The position numbers were made by a program, and so were the translations under genes. A stretch of DNA of 64,000 nt. It comes from Nocardiopsis terrae (GTDB taxonomy: Bacteria > Actinomycetota > Actinomycetes > Streptosporangiales > Streptosporangiaceae). The DNA is taken from NCBI RefSeq assembly GCF_014651695.1, contig NZ_BMXJ01000005.1, positions 1-64,000 of the forward strand, written 5' to 3'. A model generated the notes under the pieces. The model worked only from the letters and a program-made list of their open reading frames with translations, was not told the DNA's origin and searched no databases. Of the stretch, positions 1 to 7,507 are shown piece after piece. The stretch's first letter is position 1. Every line of letters starts with the position of its first letter.

Positions 1-638
1 GGTCCATCCCCACGTGCGTGGGGCTCACGTCGGGGGCGGTCTCGATCGTGACCTGGGCGGCGGTCCATCCCCACGTGCGTGGGGCTCACCCCAGCCGCGG
101 CTGGGACGACATCGGGTACAGCGGTCCATCCCCACGTGCGTGGGGCTCACCACACCAGTCGGTGCGGGGTGCTCTTCGTCTGCGGTCCATCCCCACGTGC
201 GTGGGGCTCACGGTGAGGTACGGGTCCCACTCCTCAACCGGGACGGTCCATCCCCACGTGCGTGGGGCTCACCGAAGCCCTCGAACTCGGGGCCGCCCTC
301 GGGGAGGTCCATCCCCACGTGCGTGGGGCTCACGGGCTGGTTCCCCGATCTGGGCTCCGCGTTGACGGTCCATCCCCACGTGCGTGGGGCTCACAGGATG
401 TCCCCGTCCCGGAGCTGGCCCGTGCCCGGTCCATCCCCACGTGCGTGGGGCTCACGTGGAGAAGGGATGGGAGCGGGGCGCGGTCTCCGGTCCATCCCCA
501 CGTGCGTGGGGCTCACTGGAGCGTGTACACCTCCGGCCGGTACAAGCTCGGTCCATCCCCACGTGCGTGGGGCTCACGACACGGCCGCGGTGGCGCGCGC
601 CATGACCGGCGGTCCATCCCCACGTGCGTGGGGCTCAC
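1..638 (-). CRISPR. Type I-E CRISPR array, 11 repeats visible, runs off left edge
   Basis: Eleven identical 28-nt repeats start at 1, 62, 123, 184, 245, 306, 367, 428, 489, 550 and 611, a strict 61-nt period with 33-nt intervals. On the minus strand the repeat reads GTGAGCCCC...GGACC, with the 7-bp hairpin CCCCACG-CA-CGTGGGG typical of I-E repeats. The base that follows the repeat on that strand is G in 9 of 10 cases (T at 305). This fits a 29-nt repeat whose last G comes from an AAG PAM. Orientation and the adjacent cas3 put the leader on the right and the newest spacers near 610. The array continues beyond the window, so its length is unknown. Confidence 0.98.
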
Positions 639-801
639 AGTTAATGACCTGCGAAAACGCAGGGCGTTATCTCCGCGAGACCTACCCAGGAGTAGGAATT
701 TGGCCGAACTCGGCCACAAACCACAAAACGCCCCGCATCCAACCGCCAGGGAACTAGCGTCGCCTCACATACTCCACTACACACCCACGGAGCGCACCCC
801 C
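639..801 (-). promoter_or_regulatory. CRISPR leader and cas3 upstream region
   Basis: This 163-nt non-coding stretch separates the array from cas3 and should hold the leftward leader promoter and the rightward cas3 promoter. It is less GC-rich than its surroundings. It contains three inverted repeats: CTGCG-AAAA-CGCAG at 649-662, CTAC-N6-GTAG at 682-695, and TGGCCGA-AC-TCGGCCA at 701-716. The first lies 10 nt from the leader-proximal repeat, where spacer-integration signals are expected. I could not fix -35/-10 boxes with confidence. Confidence 0.7.
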
Positions 802-3618
802 GTGACCGCGGTTCCTCCCGACACCCCCTCCTACTTCGATCTCAGGCTCTGGGCCAAAGAACGCGGCCTTCACGGCCAGCGATACCCCTACGTCTGCCAC
901 GCACTCGACAGCGTCGCCGCTGCCCTGGAGATCTGGGACGCCTGCCTCCCTCAAGGTCTGAGACACCGCATCAGCACCGGACTGGGAGTAGCAGAACCGC
1001 ACGCTCGCTCGTTGATCGCCTTCTGGGCCGGGTGCCACGACACCGGGAAACTCGTACGGCACTTCCAGGAGCAGGTCCCCACAGACCTCGCCGCCTACCC
1101 AACCGAACCCGGCGAGCAGAAGGGCCACGCGCTCGTCACCGCGGAATGGCTCACGACAGCCCTCCCCAAACTCGGCTACACCGACGACGAGTACGTCGCC
1201 GCTCTTGTCGCTCAACTCCTGGGCGGACACCACGGCGTCTACCCCGCCCCGTTGGACGAGTTCCGCGATCCCTTCACCGGGTTCGGGTTCGCGCAGGGCC
1301 TCTGGGAGGAGCAGCGCGAACGCGCCATGCTCCTGGCTCATGAACTCTCCGGGGCACCCGCCCCACCGTCTCGGTTGGAGACCCCCGCAGCCGCCCTGAT
1401 CTGCGGGCTCGTCATCCTCGCGGACTGGCTGGTCAGCCAGGAACACTTCATCCTGGAACAGCTGAGGACCCCACCCGCCGATGGCAGCCGCGCCTCTCTG
1501 CGAGGACACTACGAGCGCTCACGCGCCGCACTCCCCGCACTCGTCACCTCCGCGGGTCTAGGCCCTCTCACCGTCTCCCCTGCGACCTTCACGGAGTCCT
1601 TCCCCAACCTCACCACACCCAACGGCCTCCAGGAATCCCTCGCCCGCCACCTGCCGAAACTCTGCACGGAGGGCGGCCTGGTCCTGATCACCGCTCCCCC
1701 GGGCGAGGGCAAAACCGAGGCCGCCCTCCACACCTCCGATCTTCTGGGTAAGGCCACCGGCCGGGACGGACGCTTCGTCGCCCTTCCCACCATGGCCACG
1801 GCCGACCACATGCACACCCGGCTCAGGGAGTACGCGACCCGTCGCGCCACCACCTCGGCCCCGCTCGCCCTCCTGCACTCCATGGCCTGGCTGAACCCGG
1901 ACTACGCACCCGCACCACCCCCGCCCGGCACCTCCACCGTGCTGTCAGGCACCCGCGAAAACTCAGGTTCTGGCGCGGTCCGCTCCGCCTTCGACATCAC
2001 CGAGTGGCTGCTGGGCAACAAACGCGGGCTCCTGGCCTCCTGGTCCGTGGGCACGATCGACCAGGCACTCATGGCCGCGCTCCCCTCCCGGCACAACGCG
2101 GTCCGCATGTTCGGGCTCGCCGGGAAAGTGGTGGTCATCGACGAAGTGCACTCCGTGGACCCGTACATGCAGACCCTGCTCGAACGCCTGCTGCACTGGC
2201 TGGGCGCCTTCGGCACCCCCGTCGTCCTGCTGTCGGCCACCGTGCACCACTCCACCGCCAACGCGCTGGTGGAGGCCTACCTCCAGGGTTCCCGGGGCCG
2301 GAAGCGCAGACGCTCCGAGCCCAGACCCGTGCCCTCGATCCAGTACCCGGGATGGCTCCACGTGCACCCCGGCACCGGAGCGGTCTCCGCCAACCCGGAG
2401 CCCGTCCCCACCACCGAGCGGCGCCCCCTGACAGTCGACCTCGCGCCTGTCCCCTTGGACGGAGGCCGGGCGGACCGCGCCGCCGTGCTCCACGAACAAC
2501 TGGCGCCTCTGGTGGAGGAGGGCGGATGCGCGGCGGTCATCTGCACCACCGTCGCGGAGGCCCAGGCAACCCGGGACCTGCTGGCCGAATGGTTCGCGAA
2601 GGTCGATGCCGCCGGGGGCCGCGCCCCGGAACTCCACCTCCTGCACGCACGGTTCCCGCAGGAGCAGAGGACCGCGATCACCGACCAGATCATCACGCGG
2701 TTCGGCAAGGAGGGCGCGGAACAGGGAAAACGCCCCGAATCCGCGGTCGTCGTGGCCACCCAGGTCATCGAACAGTCCCTGGACCTGGACGTGGACCTGT
2801 TGGTCACCGACCTGGCGCCGGTCGGCCTGCTCCTGCAACGCGCGGGCCGGTGCTGGCGGCACGAACACCTGGGCACCGTCGCCCGTCCGCCCTGGTCCCG
2901 TGGACCGCGCATGGCGGTCCTGGTTCCGGCGGAGGAGGACAGTGCCAAGCACCTCCCGCGATCGTGGGGGTTCGTGTACCCGCCCTCCCTGCTCATGCGC
3001 ACACACAACCTGCTGCGGCGCAGGGCCAGCGCGCCGGTTCGTGTTCCGGAGGACGTGCAGACGCTGGTGGACGACCTCCACGACGACGAGACGCTCATCG
3101 AGGACGTGGCGATCGACATCCGCCGTCTCGGCGAGGAGATGGCGCTGCGCGCACACGGCCGCAACGCGGTCATCCCCACCGTCAAACAGTTGGGGGACGA
3201 CCTGCATCCGCTCACGGCCGTCGATTTCGAACTCGGCGAGCACTTCCTCGCGACGAGGTTCGGCGCCGACTCGGTCCGGGTCCTGTGCTGTTACGAGGAC
3301 CGGTGGGGGCGACGCTGGCTGGACTCCGAGCAGACACGTCCGCTCCCCGAACCGGGTCCACGCGGGCGGGTCGAACACGAGGACCTGCGGGCGGTGATCT
3401 CCCGGACGATTCCCCTGCGCGCGGACCACCACACCCAGCCCCCTCTGGCCGAGGCCAACCGGGTGCCAGAGTCCTGGGCCGAGGAGTTCCACCTGCGCGA
3501 CCTGGTGATGCTCGTGCACGGAGTCGCTGACGACGGCACCGTCACCCCCGCCCGGTTGGGTGAGCGTGCGCTGTTCCTCAGCACGGTGAACGGCTTGGAG
3601 GAGGCCAAAGAAAAATAA
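802..3618 (+). CDS. cas3: CRISPR-associated nuclease-helicase Cas3 (type I-E)
   Basis: Cas3 is the effector that Cascade recruits; it nicks, unwinds and degrades the displaced target strand. The 938-residue product has an N-terminal HD nuclease (CHDTGK with H79-D80, GGHH at about 141-144). A superfamily 2 helicase follows, with Walker A PPGEGKT (K304), DEVH at 447-450, LLSATV, and motif VI QRAGR at 679-683. I chose GTG at 802 because GGAG lies at 789-792 and the frame further upstream only reads through CRISPR repeats. The gene is separated from cas8e by 345 nt that hold a mini-CRISPR module, so it is probably transcribed separately from the Cascade operon. Confidence 0.96.
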   Translation: MTAVPPDTPSYFDLRLWAKERGLHGQRYPYVCHALDSVAAALEIWDACLPQGLRHRISTGLGVAEPHARSLIAFWAGCHDTGKLVRHFQEQVPTDLAAYPTEPGEQKGHALVTAEWLTTALPKLGYTDDEYVAALVAQLLGGHHGVYPAPLDEFRDPFTGFGFAQGLWEEQRERAMLLAHELSGAPAPPSRLETPAAALICGLVILADWLVSQEHFILEQLRTPPADGSRASLRGHYERSRAALPALVTSAGLGPLTVSPATFTESFPNLTTPNGLQESLARHLPKLCTEGGLVLITAPPGEGKTEAALHTSDLLGKATGRDGRFVALPTMATADHMHTRLREYATRRATTSAPLALLHSMAWLNPDYAPAPPPPGTSTVLSGTRENSGSGAVRSAFDITEWLLGNKRGLLASWSVGTIDQALMAALPSRHNAVRMFGLAGKVVVIDEVHSVDPYMQTLLERLLHWLGAFGTPVVLLSATVHHSTANALVEAYLQGSRGRKRRRSEPRPVPSIQYPGWLHVHPGTGAVSANPEPVPTTERRPLTVDLAPVPLDGGRADRAAVLHEQLAPLVEEGGCAAVICTTVAEAQATRDLLAEWFAKVDAAGGRAPELHLLHARFPQEQRTAITDQIITRFGKEGAEQGKRPESAVVVATQVIEQSLDLDVDLLVTDLAPVGLLLQRAGRCWRHEHLGTVARPPWSRGPRMAVLVPAEEDSAKHLPRSWGFVYPPSLLMRTHNLLRRRASAPVRVPEDVQTLVDDLHDDETLIEDVAIDIRRLGEEMALRAHGRNAVIPTVKQLGDDLHPLTAVDFELGEHFLATRFGADSVRVLCCYEDRWGRRWLDSEQTRPLPEPGPRGRVEHEDLRAVISRTIPLRADHHTQPPLAEANRVPESWAEEFHLRDLVMLVHGVADDGTVTPARLGERALFLSTVNGLEEAKEK

Positions 3619-3638
3619 CCGATGCGCGTTAGACCCTT
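3604..3638 (-). promoter_or_regulatory. Predicted Cascade target site (protospacer plus AAG PAM) of the mini-CRISPR guide
   Basis: On the minus strand, AAG at 3638-3636 is followed by a sequence matching the guide encoded at 3885-3916. Guide positions 1-18 (3635 down to 3618) agree except at positions 6 (3630) and 12 (3624); beyond 18 the match stops. In Escherichia coli Cascade every sixth guide base is flipped out and does not pair, so the mismatches fall exactly where they are tolerated. The site begins inside the last cas3 codons and ends 4 nt before a TATGAG box. A match this short would be expected to support binding and repression rather than efficient Cas3 cleavage. That is inference from the known CreA/CreR mechanism. 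Confidence 0.75.
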
Positions 3639-3642
3639 CGAG

Positions 3643-3648
3643 TATGAG
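3643..3648 (+). promoter_or_regulatory. Candidate -10 box TATGAG for the small transcript between cas3 and cas8e
   Basis: TATGAG matches TATAAT at four of six bases and lies 4 nt downstream of the predicted Cascade target. No good -35 is visible; the -35 zone (about 3620-3625) would be covered by bound Cascade. A hairpin CTGACCCTT-N7-AGGGGTCAG (3652-3676) would form at the very start of the transcript. Confidence 0.4.
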
Positions 3649-3704
3649 AGGCTGACCCTTGGAAGGCAGGGGTCAGGTTCGTTGTACGACTAGATGGGTG
3701 GAAC

Positions 3705-3806
3705 ATGCAGGTTTCGTTCGACAAGGACGCGATGCGAAGCATCGGCTGGTTCATCAGCGGTCTGCTCGTCGCAACTCTGCTGGATCTCAGCAGGTTCTTG
3801 GGCTGA
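3705..3806 (+). CDS. 33-residue hydrophobic peptide ORF, candidate CreT-like toxin
   Basis: ATG at 3705 is preceded by GGGTGG and opens a 33-codon frame. The product has a charged N-terminus (FDKDAMR) followed by one hydrophobic segment (residues about 13-28, GWFISGLLVATLLDLS), like small membrane-acting peptides. I recognise no family. Codon use is unlike the neighbours: it includes CGA, AGG, TTG, ACT, GCA and GAT in a locally less GC-rich stretch. It has its own candidate promoter upstream and a strong hairpin just after the stop, so it looks like a separate short transcription unit rather than part of the cas8e mRNA. Its position between a Cascade target and a mini-CRISPR suggests the toxin half of a CreTA pair. 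It may equally be a chance ORF in a regulatory RNA. Confidence 0.4.
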   Translation: MQVSFDKDAMRSIGWFISGLLVATLLDLSRFLG

Positions 3807-3809
3807 GGT

Positions 3810-3849
3810 GATGCTGACCACCAGGGCACTTTCACTGGAGGTCAGCATC
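3810..3849. terminator. Hairpin between small ORF and mini-CRISPR, probably bidirectional
   Basis: GATGCTGACC (3810-3819) pairs perfectly with GGTCAGCATC (3840-3849). After an A/A mismatch, CCAG pairs with CTGG inside, leaving a 10-nt loop. It starts four bases after the small ORF stop and lies 7 nt beyond the leftward mini-CRISPR, so it could end both convergent transcripts. Confidence 0.6.
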
Positions 3850-3856
3850 CCAACTC

Positions 3857-3944
3857 CATCCACCCCCACGTGCGTGGGGCTAATGACAGCCTGTCTTACC
3901 GATTCGCGTGAGACCCGGCCCATCTCCACATGCGTGAAGAACAT
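3857..3944 (-). CRISPR. Degenerate two-repeat mini-CRISPR, candidate CreA/CreR guide RNA
   Basis: Two repeat-like units (3857-3884, 23 of 28 bases identical to the array repeat; 3917-3944, 20 of 28) flank one 32-nt spacer-like sequence at 3885-3916, giving a 60-nt period. Orientation is the same as the main array (minus strand). The right-hand unit, which would supply the 5' handle, keeps AUGG(G)CCG with one change. It also keeps its hairpin through compensatory changes (CTTCACG-CA-TGTGGAG still pairs throughout with G-U wobbles). The left-hand hairpin is unchanged. The guide matches the site at 3618-3635 with an AAG PAM. CreTA and CreR modules are known from other type I systems; assignment here is by architecture. 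Confidence 0.8.
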
Positions 3945-3963
3945 CAGTAAGGCAATCTCTATC

Positions 3964-5562
3964 ATGGTTGACCAGCGACAAGAAAAAGATCATCCCTCCT
4001 TCGACCTGACCACCGAACCGTGGCTTCCCGTGCGTCTCCCCGACGGGACCGCCGGTCCACCGGTCGGCCTACGTGAGTTGCTGTGCCGCGCGCACGAGTT
4101 CTCCGACGTCGAACTCCCCCTGCCTCCTGCCTCCGCGCAACTGTGGCGCGTGCTAGCGCTCATCACCGCCCGGGTCACCGGCCTGGACACCTCCGAAGGC
4201 GCCTCCGAATGGCAGCAGCGACGCCGGGAAATCCTCAATGCCGGAGAGTTCTCCGAGTCGGATGTGGACGCCTACCTCAGCCCCCTCAAGGAACGGTTCG
4301 ACCTCTTCCACCCCGAGCGCCCCTGGCTCCAGGACCCACGGCTGCGAGAGGAGTGCGCCAAGTCGTCCGGGGTGAACAAGCTCGCCTGGGGGCGGACCGC
4401 CGGGCAGAACCAGGTGTGGCTGGGCGGCCACCACCACGACCTGGACCCGGTTCCGCTCTCCCCCGACGAAGCCTCCTGGCACCTCCTGGCCACCCTGGGC
4501 TACGGCCCCTCGGGGCGCTGCACCTCGCGCACGGTCGACGGCCGCTCCGAGGCCAACAGCACCGCGGGTCCGCTGCGCGGCACCGTCTCCTTCCACCCGA
4601 TGGGCCGGAACCTGTTCGAGAGCCTGGTAGTCAACGTTCCCCTCCCGAACGAGGAGGAGACCGAGGGTGCGAGCCCCGAACCCGCCCCGTGGGAACGGGA
4701 CCAACTCCCCGACCCGTTGGGCCTGCCCGGGGAGTCCACCGGCCTCGCCGGGCTCCTGGTCAACCAGTTCCGCCACGCGGTACTGCTCACCCCGGGTACC
4801 GACGGCTCACAGGTGGTGGACGCGCACGTCACCTGGGCGCTCCGAGAGCGCCAGGTCGCACCCACGGACCCCCATCTCATCCACCTGACCAGCAAGGACG
4901 GACGCAAGTACGCGCGCCCTGCCGATGCCTCCCGCGCGGTCTGGCGCGACCTGGAGTCGCTCCTGGCGGAAAGCACCCAGGAACGCTTCCGCCCCGAGCT
5001 GTTCACCCAGCTCACCAGCAGGAGCCGCCTGCCCCTCGAACTGCGCGAGGCGCTGCGGCTGCGCGCCTTCGGCTTCGACCAGGACGGCCAGACCCGCGAC
5101 CGGCAGTGGTTCACCTCCCGCACCCCCGCGGTGCTGCGGTGGTTGCAGGAGTCCTCGGACTCCGCCGAGGACAACACCCGCGCCCTCACCAGGATCAGGG
5201 CCACCCGCGAGGCGGCCGAACGCAGCGGGCGGCGGCTCCGGGACGCGCTGACCTCCGCGTGGAAGGAGAGCAACAGCCCCTCAGGCGGGACCGGCGGAAC
5301 CGAGACCGGGACGGGCCCGTGGCTGCGCGCCGGGTCGGCGCGGTACTGGTCCACCGCCGAGGAGCTGTTCTGGAGGACCGTCATGGACGAGGACTCCACC
5401 GGGCCGGGCAACGGCTTCATCGTGCTGGCTTTGAGGGCCTACGACGAGGTGACCGCCTCCTACTGTTTCCGTCCCCGGGTGGCGAAGGCGGTCGAACAAC
5501 ACCGCCGCCGCCTGCTCGACGGGTGGACCCGTGGACGCAACGACGAAGAGGACGCCGCATGA
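3964..5562 (+). CDS. cas8e: Cascade large subunit Cas8e (Cse1/CasA)
   Basis: This is the large subunit of the type I-E Cascade complex. It reads the PAM and recruits Cas3. The 532-residue protein opens with the family signature LTTEPWLPVR near residue 15 and contains the conserved block GRCTSRTVDGRSEANSTAGP followed by FHPMGRNLFESLVVNVP. ATG at 3964 gives a normal Cse1 N-terminus, with a weak AAGG about 9 nt upstream. Its stop overlaps the cse2 start (ATGA), showing translational coupling. Its upstream region contains the mini-CRISPR, so the operon may be controlled by Cascade itself. Confidence 0.95.
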   Translation: MVDQRQEKDHPSFDLTTEPWLPVRLPDGTAGPPVGLRELLCRAHEFSDVELPLPPASAQLWRVLALITARVTGLDTSEGASEWQQRRREILNAGEFSESDVDAYLSPLKERFDLFHPERPWLQDPRLREECAKSSGVNKLAWGRTAGQNQVWLGGHHHDLDPVPLSPDEASWHLLATLGYGPSGRCTSRTVDGRSEANSTAGPLRGTVSFHPMGRNLFESLVVNVPLPNEEETEGASPEPAPWERDQLPDPLGLPGESTGLAGLLVNQFRHAVLLTPGTDGSQVVDAHVTWALRERQVAPTDPHLIHLTSKDGRKYARPADASRAVWRDLESLLAESTQERFRPELFTQLTSRSRLPLELREALRLRAFGFDQDGQTRDRQWFTSRTPAVLRWLQESSDSAEDNTRALTRIRATREAAERSGRRLRDALTSAWKESNSPSGGTGGTETGTGPWLRAGSARYWSTAEELFWRTVMDEDSTGPGNGFIVLALRAYDEVTASYCFRPRVAKAVEQHRRRLLDGWTRGRNDEEDAA

Positions 5563-6377
5563 GCAGCTCCACCGAGCACGACATCCGTACCGAGATCCGC
5601 AGCGCGGCCGACCGCATGGCGCGCGATCTCACCAGACGGGTCGCGGACGAACCCGCGGTCCGGGCCACTCTGCGCCGGGGCGTGGGGCGTCGCGTGGAGG
5701 ATCCGGCCATGCTGCCCCTGCACGCCTTCGTCACCCCCTACCTCGGCGATCTGCACGAACGCCCCCGCCCAGGTTGGAGCCCGACCCCGGGGGAGGCCGT
5801 GGAGCGTGCCTTCTACGCCGTCGCGACCCTCATCGCCGCCCAACCCCGCCAGGTGCGGGACCGGGACGCCGAACACGGTCCGGGCTCAGGGGCCGCTGAG
5901 GAGCGGGGTGGTGCCGACGGGGTGAGGGAAACCGAAGGGCCTGCCTCCGAGGAAACCGAGGCATTCGTTCCCCAGGACTCGGCCGAGTCACACGACGTTC
6001 CCGAACCCTCCGAGCCCGGGGGAGGCCAAGGCCCCGGGGGCCGTTACGGACTGGGCTCCACCCTCGGCACGGCCGTGGGTGAGGGACTGATCAGCAACGC
6101 CGACGCCACCGAGCAGCGCCTGCACCTGCTGTGCCGCCAGTCCCTGGACGGGGTACACGCCCAGCTCCCCCGCCTGCTGGCGCACGCCCGTGTGCAGGGC
6201 GCGCGGACCGACTGGGGGCAGTTGGTCCTGGACCTGGCCCGCTGGGGCGGCGAGCGCGACCGTGTGGCCAAGGAGTGGGCCCAGGGGTTCCACCGCTCCC
6301 TCGGGACAGCCAGACACACCGCGTCCAAGAACACCGAAACCACCGAGAACACCAACCAAGAGGGCAGCGCCGCATGA
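5559..6377 (+). CDS. cse2: Cascade small subunit Cse2 (CasB/Cas11) with a low-complexity insertion
   Basis: Cse2 is an alpha-helical Cascade subunit that lines the complex and stabilises the R-loop. The protein has 272 residues, clearly longer than the usual roughly 160-200. The excess is a Gly/Glu/Pro-rich acidic linker at about residues 98-163. The flanking parts look like Cse2: an N-terminal helical half with RRGVGRRVEDPAMLPLHAFV, and a C-terminal half with LLCRQSLDGVHAQLPRLLAHAR and DWGQLVLDLARWG. It overlaps cas8e (ATGA) and cas7 (ATGA). Identification rests partly on operon position. Confidence 0.9.
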   Translation: MSSSTEHDIRTEIRSAADRMARDLTRRVADEPAVRATLRRGVGRRVEDPAMLPLHAFVTPYLGDLHERPRPGWSPTPGEAVERAFYAVATLIAAQPRQVRDRDAEHGPGSGAAEERGGADGVRETEGPASEETEAFVPQDSAESHDVPEPSEPGGGQGPGGRYGLGSTLGTAVGEGLISNADATEQRLHLLCRQSLDGVHAQLPRLLAHARVQGARTDWGQLVLDLARWGGERDRVAKEWAQGFHRSLGTARHTASKNTETTENTNQEGSAA

Positions 6378-7507
6378 GCACGCCGAAGTTCCTGGACGTC
6401 CACGTCCTCCAGACACTCCCCTACTCCAACGTCAACCGCGACGACCTGGGCTCCCCCAAGTCGGTCGTCTACGGCGGCGCGGAGCGGACGAGGATCTCCA
6501 GCCAGAGCTGGAAGCGAACGGTTCGCCACCAGGTCGAGGAGAACCTGGGCGACCCGGCCGTGCGCACCCGCCGGATCACCGGCCAGATCGCCGAACGGCT
6601 CGTGGCACGGGGCTGGGACGCGAAGCTGGCCGAGAACGGGGGCCGCCAGATCGTCCTGTCCGCGGCCAAGGGCGGGATCAAGCTGGAGAAGGAGAAGGAG
6701 GGCGAACCCCCGGTCACCTCCGTGCTGTTCTACCTGCCCGTCTCCGCGATCGACGCCCTCTCCGACATCGCCGCCGAGCACCGGGAGGAGATCGCGAAGG
6801 AGTCGGCGAAGAAGAGCCCCAAGGCGGTCCTGCCCGCCGACGCCATCGTGGACGTGCTCAGGAGCCGCAACGCCACGGTCAACCTGTTCGGGCGCATGCT
6901 CGCCGAACTGCCCAGCACCGAGGTCGACGGCGCGGTGCAGTTCGCCCACGCCTTCACCACACACGGCACCAGCGTGGAGGTCGACTTCTTCACCGCCGTG
7001 GACGACGTGCCGAAGGAGAACGACCGGGGCAGCGGCCACATGAACGCGGGCCAGTTCAGCACCGGTACGTTCTACCGCTACGCCAACATCGACCTCGCGG
7101 GCCTGGCCCGCAACCTGGACGGAGACACGGACACGGCCCGTGAACTGGTGACGGAGTTCGTCCGGGCCTTCCTGTCCACCGTGCCCTCGGGCAAACAGAA
7201 CGCGACCGCGGCCGCCACCCTGCCCGACCTGGCCTATGTGGCGGTGCGCTCGGACCGGCCGGTGTCGTTCGCCCCCGCCTTCGAGTCGGCGGTACGGGGC
7301 GAGTCCGGTTTCGCGGCCGCCTCGCGCGACCGCCTCTCCGAGTACGCGGGCAGGATCGGGGAGCTGTGGTGGCCCGACACCATCGTCACCGAGTGTCACA
7401 CCGGCATCGACACCAAGCCCGTGGAACACCTGGGTGCCCGCGCTACCGGTTTCCCGGCCCTGGTCGAGAGCGCCGTGGCGGGCGCCTACGGGCCGGTCGG
7501 CTCGTGA
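6374..7507 (+). CDS. cas7e: Cascade backbone subunit Cas7e (Cse4/CasC)
   Basis: Six copies of this protein form the crRNA-binding backbone of Cascade. The 377-residue product begins FLDVHVLQTLPYSNVNRDDLGSPK and continues with GAERTRISSQSWKR, the hallmark of Cse4. Other family features are GAVQFAHAFTTHGTSVEVDFFTAVDD and STGTFYRYANIDL. ATG at 6374 overlaps the cse2 stop (ATGA). The thumb insertion of each Cas7 is what forces every sixth guide base out of the duplex, which matters for reading the mini-CRISPR target match upstream. Confidence 0.96.
   Translation: MSTPKFLDVHVLQTLPYSNVNRDDLGSPKSVVYGGAERTRISSQSWKRTVRHQVEENLGDPAVRTRRITGQIAERLVARGWDAKLAENGGRQIVLSAAKGGIKLEKEKEGEPPVTSVLFYLPVSAIDALSDIAAEHREEIAKESAKKSPKAVLPADAIVDVLRSRNATVNLFGRMLAELPSTEVDGAVQFAHAFTTHGTSVEVDFFTAVDDVPKENDRGSGHMNAGQFSTGTFYRYANIDLAGLARNLDGDTDTARELVTEFVRAFLSTVPSGKQNATAAATLPDLAYVAVRSDRPVSFAPAFESAVRGESGFAAASRDRLSEYAGRIGELWWPDTIVTECHTGIDTKPVEHLGARATGFPALVESAVAGAYGPVGS

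Noticed and set aside
14-757. Long open frames through the CRISPR array encoding repeated VHPHVRGAH- or RSIPTCVGLT-like peptides
   Set aside because: They are translations of the repeat and spacer units; the 61-nt period cycles through the three frames, and no ribosome binding site or coding bias is present.
262-801. N-terminal extension of cas3 into the array
   Set aside because: The extra residues are repeat-derived; the GTG at 802 has a proper GGAG and gives a normal Cas3 start.
3857-3944. Reading the mini-CRISPR as nothing more than an eroded array remnant
   Set aside because: Conserved hairpins with compensatory changes, a preserved 5' handle and a target matching at all pairing positions next to a PAM argue for function. 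The orphan repeat at 10340, by contrast, does look eroded.
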